Shown here: in pieces, positions 51,041 through 58,997 of the stretch
Position numbering within the stretch: position 1 is the first letter of the stretch
Layout: each line of letters starts with the position of its first letter
Assembly (NCBI RefSeq): GCF_009830105.1
Contig: NZ_WURB01000022.1
Location: 1-64,000, forward strand
From: Microvirga makkahensis
GTDB lineage: Bacteria; Pseudomonadota; Alphaproteobacteria; Rhizobiales; Beijerinckiaceae
DNA length: 64,000 nucleotides
Direction of reading: 5' to 3'
Made by a program: the position numbers and the translations under genes
Notes under the pieces: model-generated
What the model was told of the DNA's origin: nothing
What the model saw: the letters and a program-made list of their open reading frames with translations, nothing else
Databases searched by the model: none

Positions 51041-52002
51041 GGGTCTGGCGACAGCTCTCCGACCTCATCGCGCGGCGTGGCGCGGCCGCCCTGATCAGCG
51101 TGCACGACGTGAAGGGCTCCGCGCCCCGCGAGAAGGACGCGCATATGGTCGTGCGGTCCGATGGCGCGTTCCATGGCACCATCGGGGGCGGCCAGCTCGA
51201 ATTCCTCGTTCTCGACATCGCCCGCGAGATGCTGAAGCACGGGCGCGGACCCGCGCGGATCGTCGATCAGGCGCTCGGCCCCGATCTCGGTCAGTGCTGC
51301 GGCGGGCGGGTGAAGATCCTCGTCGAGACCTTCGACCGGCGCGACCTCGACGACATCGCTCCGCTCGTCGCGGCGGAGGACAAGGGCGGCCTCTTCGACG
51401 TCGAGTGCCGCATGGAGGACGGGCGCGTCAGGCGCGAGCTGGCGTCGGAGGCCGATGTCGCTCCCGGCTCCCAGTGGCGCGAGACCCATGGCGAGGACCG
51501 CACGCCCGTTCTCCTCTTCGGCGCAGGTCACGTGGGCCGCGCCCTCGCCCTGGCGCTGGCGCCGCTGCCGTTCTCCGTCCGCTGGCTCGATGATCGGGAC
51601 GATGCCTTTCCGTCCCATGTTCCGGCGAACGTGACGGCGGTCCGCATGCGAAGTCCCGAGTCCGAAATCGCGGAGGCGAAACCGGATTCTCTGATCCTCG
51701 TGATGACACACGATCACCCTCTCGACATGGCGATCACGGCAGCGGCTCTGCAGCGCGGCTTTCCCTATGTGGGGCTGATCGGCAGCGCCTCGAAACGGGC
51801 GCGATTCGAAAAGCGCTTCCGCGAGCTCGGCCTGTCCCGCGAGCGGATCGCCTCCCTGGCCTGTCCCATCGGGATTTCCGGCATCGCGGACAAGGACCCG
51901 GCCGTCATCGCGGCCTCCGTGGCCGCCCAGCTTCTTCAGGCGAGAGAGCGCGGCGAGCGTGACCGAAATCGCTCGCCTCTCGCCGTCTCAGGCGATACAT
52001 AA
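51037..52002 (+). CDS. xdhC: Xanthine dehydrogenase accessory protein XdhC
   Basis: XdhC inserts the sulfurated molybdenum cofactor into XdhB. The protein has 321 residues. N-terminal XdhC/CoxI domain: VHDVKGSAPREKDAHMVV and GTIGGGQLEFLVLD, with LGPDLGQCCGGRVKILVE. C-terminal Rossmann domain: VLLFGAGHVGRALALAL, ILVMTHDHPLD and YVGLIGSASKRARFEKRF, followed by CPIGISGI. GTG start overlapping the xdhB stop (GTGA). Confidence 0.93.
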   Translation: MRVWRQLSDLIARRGAAALISVHDVKGSAPREKDAHMVVRSDGAFHGTIGGGQLEFLVLDIAREMLKHGRGPARIVDQALGPDLGQCCGGRVKILVETFDRRDLDDIAPLVAAEDKGGLFDVECRMEDGRVRRELASEADVAPGSQWRETHGEDRTPVLLFGAGHVGRALALALAPLPFSVRWLDDRDDAFPSHVPANVTAVRMRSPESEIAEAKPDSLILVMTHDHPLDMAITAAALQRGFPYVGLIGSASKRARFEKRFRELGLSRERIASLACPIGISGIADKDPAVIAASVAAQLLQARERGERDRNRSPLAVSGDT

Positions 52003-52007
52003 CTCCC

Positions 52008-52493
52008 ATGACCGAGATGAACCCACAAGACCAGCGCTACCTGAAGCGCGCCATCGACCTGTCTCGCGAGCACATGGAGGAGGGGGCCGGCGGTCCGTTC
52101 GGCGCCGTGGTCGTCCGTGACGGCAAGGTGCTGGCGGAGGGCTGGAACCAGGTGACCTCCGCCAACGATCCCACCGCCCATGCGGAAGTGATGGCGATCC
52201 GCCGTGCCTGCCAGGAAATCGGCGACTTTTCGCTGGAAGGGGCGACGCTCTACACGAGCTGCGAGCCATGCCCCATGTGTCTGGCCTCCGCCTATTGGGC
52301 GCGGGTGTCGCGCATCGTCTTCGCCAATACCCGTCAGGATGCGGCGGAAATCGGCTTCGACGACAGCCTGATCTATGACGAGATCCCCAAGCCCATCCCG
52401 GAGCGCCTCATCCCGATGGATCACCTGCCGAGCCTGGAAGCCAAGGCGGTGTTCCAGGCTTGGGCGGACAGTCCAAACAAGGTCGAATACTAA
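52008..52493 (+). CDS. guaD: Guanine deaminase (cytidine deaminase-like fold)
   Basis: The protein has 161 residues. Zinc site: His58 and the proton-shuttling Glu60 in TAHAEVM, and Cys88/Cys91 in CEPCPMCLASAYWA. The segment ANTRQDAAEIGFDDSLIYDEI is typical of the GuaD branch rather than the tRNA deaminase TadA. It starts five bases after xdhC. With xdhABC it gives the path guanine, xanthine, urate. Confidence 0.9.
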   Translation: MTEMNPQDQRYLKRAIDLSREHMEEGAGGPFGAVVVRDGKVLAEGWNQVTSANDPTAHAEVMAIRRACQEIGDFSLEGATLYTSCEPCPMCLASAYWARVSRIVFANTRQDAAEIGFDDSLIYDEIPKPIPERLIPMDHLPSLEAKAVFQAWADSPNKVEY

Positions 52494-52510
52494 GGCTGGG
52501 ACCGAACGGC

Positions 52511-52915
52511 ATGGGAGCTTCCGCTATCGTTCTTGGCGCTCTTGCTCTTTTCTACGGCGTATCCGGCGCGAGTGCGGGCACCGTCTGCATCAATCGGGTG
52601 AGGATAGGCGAGAAGATCCTGGCGGTATCGGGTGAAGGCGAAGACTCGAAGCATCCATACCATTTTACCGTCTCTGTAGGACGCAAGTCTGCTGTTGCGG
52701 CCTCATCGTTGGAGGCGGTTCTGATCCGAGATGTCCCGACCAACAGGCCGCAGATGGTTGCCATCAAGTTGAACGGCCGTCCCCACACCGCCTTTCCGCT
52801 GGACTTCTCCTCTTATCGGACTCAGCATGTATGCTTGTGGCTCAATGATCTGTATCCTACGTGGTCTGTGTCCGCCTTGTCGGAGGCACGGGGACGATGC
52901 TCTTGCAAAAGCTAG
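52511..52915 (+). CDS. Secreted protein of unknown function
   Basis: The 134-residue product has a signal peptide (MGASAIVLGALALFYGVSGASA) and a small soluble part with about five Cys residues (GTVCINRV, HVCLWLND and GRCSCKS at the end), suggesting disulfides. I recognise no family. It follows guanine deaminase by 17 bases in the same direction but has a weaker ribosome site and somewhat lower GC than its neighbours. Confidence 0.55.
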   Translation: MGASAIVLGALALFYGVSGASAGTVCINRVRIGEKILAVSGEGEDSKHPYHFTVSVGRKSAVAASSLEAVLIRDVPTNRPQMVAIKLNGRPHTAFPLDFSSYRTQHVCLWLNDLYPTWSVSALSEARGRCSCKS

Positions 52916-52993
52916 CGCCGTGCCTCAGCTAGGGCCTAAAGCTTCCATTATTCCGTCGATCGCTGACTAAAGCACCTCACCCGAGACAAAGCC

Positions 52994-53647
52994 ATGCCCC
53001 GCGTCACCACCATCGTCCGCAAGCCCGCCGTGAAGGCCGACCGTGTCGTCGACACGGTGACCCTCGACCACGAGGCGAGAAACCGTCGGCAGGCGACGCT
53101 GACGGCCGAGGGGGGCACGGAGATCCTTCTCGATCTTGACATGGAGACCACCCTCAACGACGGCGATGCCCTGCGCCTGGAGGACGGCAGCCTCGTTCAG
53201 GTGAAGGCTAAGCCCGAAGGATTGCTGGAAGTGAGGGCGGAGAACCCCTTGCGCCTCATGCGCCTTGCCTGGCATCTGGGCTCGAACCATGGTCTCGCCG
53301 AAATCACGAACGACGCCCTCTACATCGAGAACGATCCGGCTCTCGCGGAACTGGCGCGCGGACAGGGCTGCACCGTCACCCCGGTGGAGCGCCCGTTCAA
53401 GCCGGAGCGCAGCACCCATGTCTGCGACCATGACCACCATCATCACGGCCACGGGCATCACCACCACGGCCATGACCATCACGACCACGGTCACAGTCAC
53501 AGTCACAGTCATGGGCATGAGCACCGCCATCATGATCATACTCATGATCATTCCCGTGGCCGCGTGCACGATCATGGCCATCACCACGATGAGCACGGTC
53601 CTGGTTGCGGATGCGGCCACCACCATGAGCACAAGCACGATCACTGA
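52994..53647 (+). CDS. ureE: Urease accessory protein UreE with extended His-rich tail (orphan)
   Basis: UreE carries nickel to urease. The protein has 217 residues. Residues 1-75 form the N-terminal peptide-binding domain. The metal-binding domain follows (about 78-140, RLMRLAWHLGSNHGLAEITNDALYIENDPAL, with the conserved His). From residue 143 to the end it is a His/Asp/Gly-rich tail with about 40 His residues, unusually long even for UreE, where 10-15 is common, and ending GCGCGHHHEHKHDH. No other urease gene is in the window. Confidence 0.92.
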   Translation: MPRVTTIVRKPAVKADRVVDTVTLDHEARNRRQATLTAEGGTEILLDLDMETTLNDGDALRLEDGSLVQVKAKPEGLLEVRAENPLRLMRLAWHLGSNHGLAEITNDALYIENDPALAELARGQGCTVTPVERPFKPERSTHVCDHDHHHHGHGHHHHGHDHHDHGHSHSHSHGHEHRHHDHTHDHSRGRVHDHGHHHDEHGPGCGCGHHHEHKHDH

Positions 53648-53672
53648 TCCCATCGTGTTCTGAAGTCGAACG

Positions 53673-54143
53673 ATGTCCAAGACGACCCGCGCCACCCAGG
53701 CCCTCCATCGGGCGGGCGTTCCCTTCTCGGTTCATACCTACGAGTACGATCCGAACGCGGAGCGCATCGGCCTCCAGGCCGCCGAGGCTATCGGGACGGA
53801 TCCTAGCACCGTGCTCAAGACCCTGATGGTGCTGGTGGATGGCATGCCCGCCTGCGCGGTCGTTCCCTCTGACAAGGAGGTGAATCTGAAGAAGCTCGCC
53901 GCCGCTCTGGGCGGCAAGGCGGCGCAGATGATGAAGCCAGCGGATGCGGAGCGCGTGACGGGCTACCACGTGGGCGGCATCAGCCCCTTCGGTCAGAAGA
54001 AGCGTGTGCCGATCCTCATCGAGCGCTCAGCCTTTGCGCACATGGAAGTGTTCATGAATGGAGGCCAGCGCGGGTTGCAGGTGAAACTGAGGCCAACCGA
54101 CGCCGTCTCTGCGCTGGACGCCAGGGTAGTGGAACTGGTCTGA
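53673..54143 (+). CDS. ybaK: Cys-tRNA(Pro) deacylase YbaK
   Basis: The protein has 156 residues and the YbaK fold: TRATQALHRAGVPFSVHTYEYDP, VLKTLMVLVDGMPACAVVPSDKEVNLKKLA, with the catalytic Lys expected in this region, then GYHVGGISPFGQKKRVPILIE. It removes cysteine wrongly attached to tRNA-Pro. It follows ureE by 25 bases. Confidence 0.92.
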   Translation: MSKTTRATQALHRAGVPFSVHTYEYDPNAERIGLQAAEAIGTDPSTVLKTLMVLVDGMPACAVVPSDKEVNLKKLAAALGGKAAQMMKPADAERVTGYHVGGISPFGQKKRVPILIERSAFAHMEVFMNGGQRGLQVKLRPTDAVSALDARVVELV

Positions 54144-54155
54144 TGGCGCGGGAGT

Positions 54156-54182
54156 GCGGAGGAAGCATTTGGCCCCCTCCGC
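54156..54182. terminator. Possible bidirectional terminator between ybaK and the convergent gene
   Basis: GCGGAGG (54156-54162) pairs with CCTCCGC (54176-54182) between convergent stops. The loop is 13 bases and no T-run follows, so efficiency is doubtful. Confidence 0.35.
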
Positions 54183-54193
54183 GGGATGGCGTG

Positions 54194-54568
54194 TTACTGA
54201 TCCGTCGATGTCGAACCGGTGCCGTTCGTCTGCAGCTTCTTCTGCTGGCCGGGAGCATAGCCGGAAGCGCCGGGAGCGGTCACGGAGCCGGTCGTGTCCG
54301 ACTTCAACTGCTGGCCGGGAGCATAGCCGGAAGCGCCGGGGGCGGTCACGGAGCCGGTCGTGTCCGACTTTAACTGGTGGCCGGGAGCATAGCCCGAAGC
54401 GCCGGGGGCGGTCGCCGAGCCGGTGGTGCCCGATTTCATCTTCTGGCCCGGTGCGAATTGTGAAGCGCTATTGGAGTTCGTGTTTACGCTAGAATTCTGT
54501 GCATGCGTAGCCGCAGGGAGCGCCATCAACATGGCGGCGGCACAAGTAATACCAAGCACTCTCTTCAT
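54194..54568 (-). CDS. Secreted protein with three tandem 22-residue repeats
   Basis: The 124-residue product has a signal peptide (MKRVLGITCAAAMLMALPAATHA), an Asn/Ser-rich stretch and three near-identical units, GSVTAPGASGYAPGQQLKSD plus TT, at residues 50-71, 72-93 and 94-115. A half-unit (FAPGQKMKSGTT) precedes them. The composition (Gly, Ala, Pro, Ser, Thr, Gln) is that of a disordered periplasmic or secreted chain. Its promoter is a perfect EcfG match, so it is expected in the general stress response. No function is known to me. Confidence 0.75.
   Translation of the reverse strand: MKRVLGITCAAAMLMALPAATHAQNSSVNTNSNSASQFAPGQKMKSGTTGSATAPGASGYAPGHQLKSDTTGSVTAPGASGYAPGQQLKSDTTGSVTAPGASGYAPGQQKKLQTNGTGSTSTDQ
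54224..54421. repeat. Tandem 66-bp coding repeats (three units)
   Basis: Three direct copies of 66 bases encode the repeat units of the secreted protein. Neighbouring copies are nearly identical, as expected after recent duplication or gene conversion. Confidence 0.9.
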
Positions 54569-54607
54569 AAATACGCTCCTTTGATGGTGCGGTTATTGGA
54601 CTTGAGG

Positions 54608-54632
54608 AACGTATTCTGTCGCAGACTGTTCC
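54608..54632 (-). promoter_or_regulatory. Perfect EcfG-type promoter of the repeat-protein gene
   Basis: On the minus strand GGAAC (54632-54628), 16 bases, CGTT (54611-54608), an exact consensus 40 bases upstream of the start codon. The plus strand reads GGAAC-N16-TGTT over the same bases (54606-54630), so divergent use is possible. The 240-base spacer 54569-54809 has no other feature; a TATATC at 54759-54764 may be part of a dusA promoter. Confidence 0.75.
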
Positions 54633-54809
54633 AAGCGTTGCTGGAGATTGATATGTACGAGCTCGTTTCATGACTCGGCCGTGAAATTCGATGAATATGA
54701 GATGAATAATTCTTGGCCCTGTGACATCTCAGAGCACCTATTCCTCTTGTGATTGTCATCCCTATATCGGAAAAAGGCCGTCCTGACCCGATCCCGACAG
54801 CCCGGACCT

Positions 54810-55820
54810 ATGACTCAGAAATTCCTCGCCGTTGCCCCCATGATGGATTGGACCGACCGGCATTGCCGCGCGTTCCATCGCGCCATGTCGCGCCGGGCGC
54901 GACTCTATACCGAGATGGTGACCACGGGCGCAGTCATCTTCGGGCCGCGGGAACGGCTCCTCGGCTTCAGCGAGGCGGAGCATCCGGTGGCGGTGCAGCT
55001 CGGCGGGTCGAATCCGGCGGAGCTCGCCCAGGCGGCAACGATCTGCGCCGATTTCGGCTATGACGAGATCAACCTCAATGTGGGTTGCCCTTCCGACCGG
55101 GTGCAGAACGGGCGCTTCGGCGCCTGTCTGATGCAGGAGCCGGTGCTCGTTGGAGAATGTGTGGCCGCCATGAAGGCCGCCGTCTCTCTGCCGGTGACGG
55201 TGAAATGCCGTATCGGCGTCGATAATCAGGATACGGAAGAGGCCCTCGACCGCCTGACCGAAAGCGTGGTCGCGGCCGGTTGCGACGAGCTGACGGTCCA
55301 TGCCCGCAAGGCGTGGCTCAAGGGCCTGTCCCCCAAAGAGAACCGGGACATTCCGCCTCTCGACTACAGCAGGGTCTATCGTCTCAAAGCGGCGCGGCCG
55401 GATCTGCCGGTCGCGATCAATGGCGGCATCAAGAGTTGGGCCGAAATCCACGAGCACCTGAAGCATGTGGACGGCGTCATGCTGGGCCGTGTGGCCTATC
55501 ACGAGCCCGAGATCCTGCTCGGCATCGACCGGGAGCTCTACGGCGAGGAGCCGCCGGTGGCCGATGGGTTCGAGGCGGTGGAGGCTTACGAGCCCTATAT
55601 TGCGGAGCAGCTGGAGAAGGGCGAACGTCTGAGCAGCATCACCCGGCATATGCTCGGCCTCTTCACGGGCCGTCCGGGTGCGCGGGCCTATCGCCGCCAC
55701 CTGGCGACGGAAGCGATCAAGCCGGGAGCCGATCTCCAGACCCTGCGCGATGCGGTTGCGCATGTCTCCCGTGCTCTGGAACGTCTCGGCCCGACAAGCA
55801 CAGAGGCGGATGCGGCCTGA
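54810..55820 (+). CDS. dusA: tRNA-dihydrouridine synthase A
   Basis: DusA reduces uridines 20/20a in tRNA using FMN. The protein has 336 residues. TIM barrel: LAVAPMMDWTDRHCRAFHRAMS, EINLNVGCPSDRVQNGRFGACLM with the active-site Cys93, TVKCRIGVDN, TVHARKAWLKGLSPKENR and GGIKSWAEIHEHL. The C-terminal helical domain (SITRHMLGLFTGRPGARAYRRHL) binds tRNA. ATG 54810 was chosen; an ATG at 54753 would add 19 residues. Confidence 0.94.
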   Translation: MTQKFLAVAPMMDWTDRHCRAFHRAMSRRARLYTEMVTTGAVIFGPRERLLGFSEAEHPVAVQLGGSNPAELAQAATICADFGYDEINLNVGCPSDRVQNGRFGACLMQEPVLVGECVAAMKAAVSLPVTVKCRIGVDNQDTEEALDRLTESVVAAGCDELTVHARKAWLKGLSPKENRDIPPLDYSRVYRLKAARPDLPVAINGGIKSWAEIHEHLKHVDGVMLGRVAYHEPEILLGIDRELYGEEPPVADGFEAVEAYEPYIAEQLEKGERLSSITRHMLGLFTGRPGARAYRRHLATEAIKPGADLQTLRDAVAHVSRALERLGPTSTEADAA

Positions 55821-56017
55821 CAGCTCCGGCAGGCCGCCGCTTACGCCAGAGATGCAGGAACTCGGCCTGAGAGCGTCCGGTCAGGTGCCATGCCGCACCT
55901 CGGGCTAGGGGAAACATAACGAAGATCTTTACTGAAATGTTATTAGGTTTATCGTGGCGGGTCCGGGAATGGTCAAGCCTGGCTTGGGCACCCGAAGCAT
56001 CGTGGAGAGAAACTATC

Positions 56018-56248
56018 ATGAAGATCCGTTCACTATCAGCCGCCCTTGTCCTCGCGCTCGGGCTCGTCGCCGCCGCAGAGGCCCGGGCCTGGTTCGCCGA
56101 GATCGAGGATGAAAGACCACCACCCAATGGCGCGAACGGCCTGAGCGCCAACGGCCTCGTCATCAACGGGCTCGCAGCGCAGGGCTTCGCCTCCGACAGA
56201 ATAGAGGCCGTCATTCTCGAGGACGGATCGCGCGTCCTTCTCAAGTAG
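56018..56248 (+). CDS. Small secreted protein with Asn-Gly-Leu pentapeptide repeats
   Basis: The 76-residue product has a signal peptide (MKIRSLSAALVLALGLVAAAEARA). Next comes an acidic segment, then the repeat NGANGLSANGLVINGLAAQG, in which Asn/Gln-Gly recurs every five residues (40, 45, 50, 55), and a short strand-forming end (IEAVILEDGSRVLLK). Similar NGL-type repeats occur N-terminal to ADYC domains in myxobacterial proteins, as I remember, and an ADYC gene follows at 48 bases. The two may be a split version of one protein. No function is assigned. Confidence 0.65.
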   Translation: MKIRSLSAALVLALGLVAAAEARAWFAEIEDERPPPNGANGLSANGLVINGLAAQGFASDRIEAVILEDGSRVLLK

Positions 56249-56296
56249 GCCTCAACAAGGAGCGGCTCCTCCGGCTCCGGGGGAGCCGTCTTGATC

Positions 56297-57094
56297 ATGC
56301 GCGGACCTTTTTCCATCGCCTCCGGCCTGATGCTCGCCTGCGCCTTTGCCTGGAGTCGTCCGGCGAGTGCCCTCGAAGGACAGATCCGGCTCGAGGACAC
56401 GGAGCTGGTTCTGAGGCTGGACGACGGCCGGGTCCTGCGCCGCGACGGTCTCACGGGCGTGAAACTGATCCTCGCAAGTGGCCCTCGGAACCTGGAGATC
56501 CGGATCGAGGGCTTTGAGGAGGACAGGACCATTCTTCGCTCGCCGTTGCCGCTCTATCGTATGTCGGTGCTGCAGCCGAATGGCGGTTCGACGGATCTCT
56601 GCCACCCCGACCCGAGCGGACGTCGCGCGGCATTCGCCTTCCCCGACGGGAAGGGAGGATTCAATCTCACCTGCACCAGCGGCGCCGAAGGCAAATGCGT
56701 CCTGTTCGGATATCGTCCGTGGGAAAGCAGGGGAGGCGTGCCGATGGGCGACCTTCTCCAGGCCTGTATCCACTTGCTCCGCGCCGATTATGGGGGCGAT
56801 GACCGCCCGAGCACGAGAAACGGGACCGTCGTCAATCTTTACGACCGGTTCGGAATTCAGGATCCCGGCGCGGCCGCCGGCATGGAGTTCGAGGCGGCCT
56901 GGGGTCGGGAAGGTGCCGTCTGCGTCGCTCATCCGCGCATCGCCGACAACGTCACCCTCGAGCAGCTCGCGGAGCGCTATCCGCGCCTGAAGGGCCGCCT
57001 GGGGCCGGAGGCCTGCACCGAAGAAGCCATGCGGGCGGATCCGCGCGCCCTCATCTTCAACCAGTCGGTCGTGACGTCGCCCACGCTCAGGTGA
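56297..57094 (+). CDS. ADYC-domain secreted protein
   Basis: The protein has 265 residues with a signal peptide (to about residue 26, PASA). The ADYC domain is recognisable from FNLTCTSGAEGKCVLFGYRPWE (about 122-143) and from CIHLLRADYGGDDRPSTRNGTVVNLYDRFGIQD (157-189). The name-giving motif reads Ala-Asp-Tyr-Gly here (163-166), so its cysteine is missing. Remaining cysteines at 102, 126, 134, 157, 209 and 240 could pair. Function of the family is unknown. It is probably co-transcribed with the NGL-repeat gene. Confidence 0.75.
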   Translation: MRGPFSIASGLMLACAFAWSRPASALEGQIRLEDTELVLRLDDGRVLRRDGLTGVKLILASGPRNLEIRIEGFEEDRTILRSPLPLYRMSVLQPNGGSTDLCHPDPSGRRAAFAFPDGKGGFNLTCTSGAEGKCVLFGYRPWESRGGVPMGDLLQACIHLLRADYGGDDRPSTRNGTVVNLYDRFGIQDPGAAAGMEFEAAWGREGAVCVAHPRIADNVTLEQLAERYPRLKGRLGPEACTEEAMRADPRALIFNQSVVTSPTLR

Positions 57095-57097
57095 CGA

Positions 57098-57811
57098 TCA
57101 TTCCGAGCTGCTGACGCTGTCCTTCGCCCTCAGGATCAGCCGGTTGCCGCGCACCTCGTAGGATGCGAGGCGCTCAAGGAAGGTCATGCCGAGTAGATTG
57201 GCATGCAGCACGCCCTCACGGGCGATGAGCGCGCGGATATTGCGCTCGGTGATCGGCCCGATCGAAAGCCTCTCGATGAGGATGGGCGCGGCGAGCGCCC
57301 CACCATTCGCAGTCGCGACGGGAACGGAGTAATCGAGCGTCTCCGGCCTGAAGCCGAGGGCGACGGCGTTCTCCGCGCGCAGCACCACGGTGCTCGCCCC
57401 CGTGTCGAAGACGAAGCGCGTGTCATGGCCGTTCACCTTGCCCTGCAGCAGGAAGCTGCCGTCTGTCTTGCGGGCCGCGACCACCTCGCCGTCCGGAGTC
57501 ACCACCGTGCGTCCCAGCGAGATATCGCCGATGGCACGGTCGATGACGGTCTGCAATTCACCGCGTGAGGCATACATGACAAGGAGCGCGATCAGCACCC
57601 CGCCGCTCACGGCGGTCGCCTGTACGCCATAGGTCCAATGCTGGCCGAAGCCCTCGATGATGGAGGCGGCGAGGATCAGGCTGATGCCGCCGAACCCGAG
57701 AAGGCCCGCAGCCTCGAGAGGAGAGAGGTCGGCGATGTTGTCATCGGCGAATAGGGCGATCAGAAGCGCCGCGATCAGAAGCAACCCGCCTGCGCCCCGA
57801 ATCCCCGGCAT
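57098..57811 (-). CDS. Membrane-anchored aspartic protease (retropepsin-like, TIGR02281 type)
   Basis: The protein has 237 residues. Three hydrophobic N-terminal segments (LLLIAALLIALFA, LLGFGGISLILAASI, VSGGVLIALLVMY) are followed by a periplasmic aspartyl protease domain. The catalytic strand is FVFDTGASTVVL (Asp136-Thr-Gly), with the flap ATANGG and late LLGMTFLERLASYEVRGNRLIL. Such clan AA proteases act as homodimers. The start is the base shared with the stop of the preceding gene (TGATG). Confidence 0.88.
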   Translation of the reverse strand: MPGIRGAGGLLLIAALLIALFADDNIADLSPLEAAGLLGFGGISLILAASIIEGFGQHWTYGVQATAVSGGVLIALLVMYASRGELQTVIDRAIGDISLGRTVVTPDGEVVAARKTDGSFLLQGKVNGHDTRFVFDTGASTVVLRAENAVALGFRPETLDYSVPVATANGGALAAPILIERLSIGPITERNIRALIAREGVLHANLLGMTFLERLASYEVRGNRLILRAKDSVSSSE

Positions 57812-58008
57812 CACTCGGCCCTGTCGCTTTCCGAGGCGAAGGCTTCGCGCATGCGTTCCGGCAGCGTAGCCATGATCTTCTGGCGCTCCTCCTCGGTCAG
57901 TCGGTACCAGCGCGTGATCTCCTCGCGCGTGCGGCCGCAGCCTTCGCAGAGCCCCGTCTCGGGATCGAGGGTGCAGACGCGGATGCAGGGGCTGGAGACG
58001 CGGGCCAT
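57811..58008 (-). CDS. DUF1289 family protein
   Basis: The protein has 65 residues with four cysteines in the DUF1289 pattern SPCIRVCTLDPETGLCEGCGRT (Cys8, 12, 21, 24), followed by EEITRWYRLTEEERQKIMATLPER. It probably binds a metal or an Fe-S cluster; the role is unknown. It is coupled to the aspartic protease (shared base) and lies 16 bases after cobS. Confidence 0.88.
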   Translation of the reverse strand: MARVSSPCIRVCTLDPETGLCEGCGRTREEITRWYRLTEEERQKIMATLPERMREAFASESDRAE

Positions 58009-58024
58009 GATCCTTCACATGTCG

Positions 58025-58861
58025 TTACGGCTGAAGCGTGGTCAAGAGGCCGAGCATCGCGGCGACCTCCGCCATCTGCTGCGTCGCGCCGGCGATATCG
58101 CCGGTCTGGCCGCCGAGATGCCGGGCCGAGAGACGGATGAAGCCCCAGCCCGTCAAGCCCGAGAGAACAATCATCAGGGCGATGCCGGAAAGTGGCAAAT
58201 GTCCGATCAGGCCGAGGATGACCGCGATCGTTCCCGCCAGTCCCGCCGCGAGACAGAATCCTTCCCGGGATGGTTGCCCCACCGCATAGGCAGCGCCGTC
58301 GGCCCGGGCCGGGGGGAGAAAGACGAGAGGCATGAGGCCCGCCGTCCGCGAGAGGGCGGCGGTGGTCAGCACGGCCAGAACGCCGACCGTCCATCCCCCG
58401 AGGGCCGTCACATGGGCGAGCGCCGCGATGCGGAGCAGGAGGGTAAGGAACAGGGCGGCGGCCCCGAAGGAGCCGATCCGGCTGTCGCGCATGATCTCCA
58501 GCCGGCGCTCCCGGGTCGATCCGCCGAAGCTGTCGGCGGTATCGGCCAGCCCGTCCTCATGGAAGGCCCCCGTGGTCAGAGTGGCGGCGGCGACGGCCAG
58601 GATCGCGCAGAGCCAGGAGTCGAGGGCGAGAAAATGGGCGCAGGCGAGAGCGAGGGCCGGGAGAAGGCCCAGAACGAGCCCGGCGATGGGCAGGACCCGT
58701 ACGAGGCGGGGAAAATCCGGCAGCGGATGGGCGTTCTGCTCGTAAGGAAGGACCGGCACCGGAAGACGGGAATAGAAGCGCAGGCAATGGGCCAGATCGA
58801 CGGCGGCAGCCTGCCAGAAGCCGGCCGGCGCAGGCTGAGGCGCTTCAATCTGCTCGGACAT
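58025..58861 (-). CDS. cobS: Adenosylcobinamide-GDP ribazoletransferase (cobalamin synthase)
   Basis: CobS joins adenosyl-GDP-cobinamide to alpha-ribazole (phosphate). This membrane protein has 278 residues: CLRFYSRLPVPV at the N-terminus, metal-binding TGAFHEDGLADTADSFGG and MRDSRIGSFGA, six to seven helices, and the later SRTAGLMPLVFLPPARADG. The gene diverges from cobT across a 136-base spacer. I looked there for a cobalamin riboswitch and saw none. Confidence 0.94.
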   Translation of the reverse strand: MSEQIEAPQPAPAGFWQAAAVDLAHCLRFYSRLPVPVLPYEQNAHPLPDFPRLVRVLPIAGLVLGLLPALALACAHFLALDSWLCAILAVAAATLTTGAFHEDGLADTADSFGGSTRERRLEIMRDSRIGSFGAAALFLTLLLRIAALAHVTALGGWTVGVLAVLTTAALSRTAGLMPLVFLPPARADGAAYAVGQPSREGFCLAAGLAGTIAVILGLIGHLPLSGIALMIVLSGLTGWGFIRLSARHLGGQTGDIAGATQQMAEVAAMLGLLTTLQP

Positions 58862-58997
58862 GCTTCACCCCATCGCAATCACACTGTCCTCCGGACCGCA
58901 TTTTTCTTGCAGCGACCCGGTGTCCACTTCGCGGGAAAATGCTTATAGGTCACGCCTCATCAGATTCCGCAATGCCCTGACGGGCCGGAGCCCCCTT

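Noticed and set aside
52967..53695. Long minus-strand frame rich in Met and Val opposite ureE
   Set aside because: It is the complement of the His codons of the UreE tail (CAC/CAT read as GTG/ATG). It has no ribosome site and no protein-like pattern beyond this.
54213..54440. Regular 66-bp repeats as a possible CRISPR array
   Set aside because: The units are directly adjacent with no unique spacers, and they are coding repeats of a secreted protein. No cas genes are present.
58862..58997. Cobalamin riboswitch between cobS and cobT
   Set aside because: No B12-box-like sequence and no suitable long folded leader is visible in the 136-base spacer.
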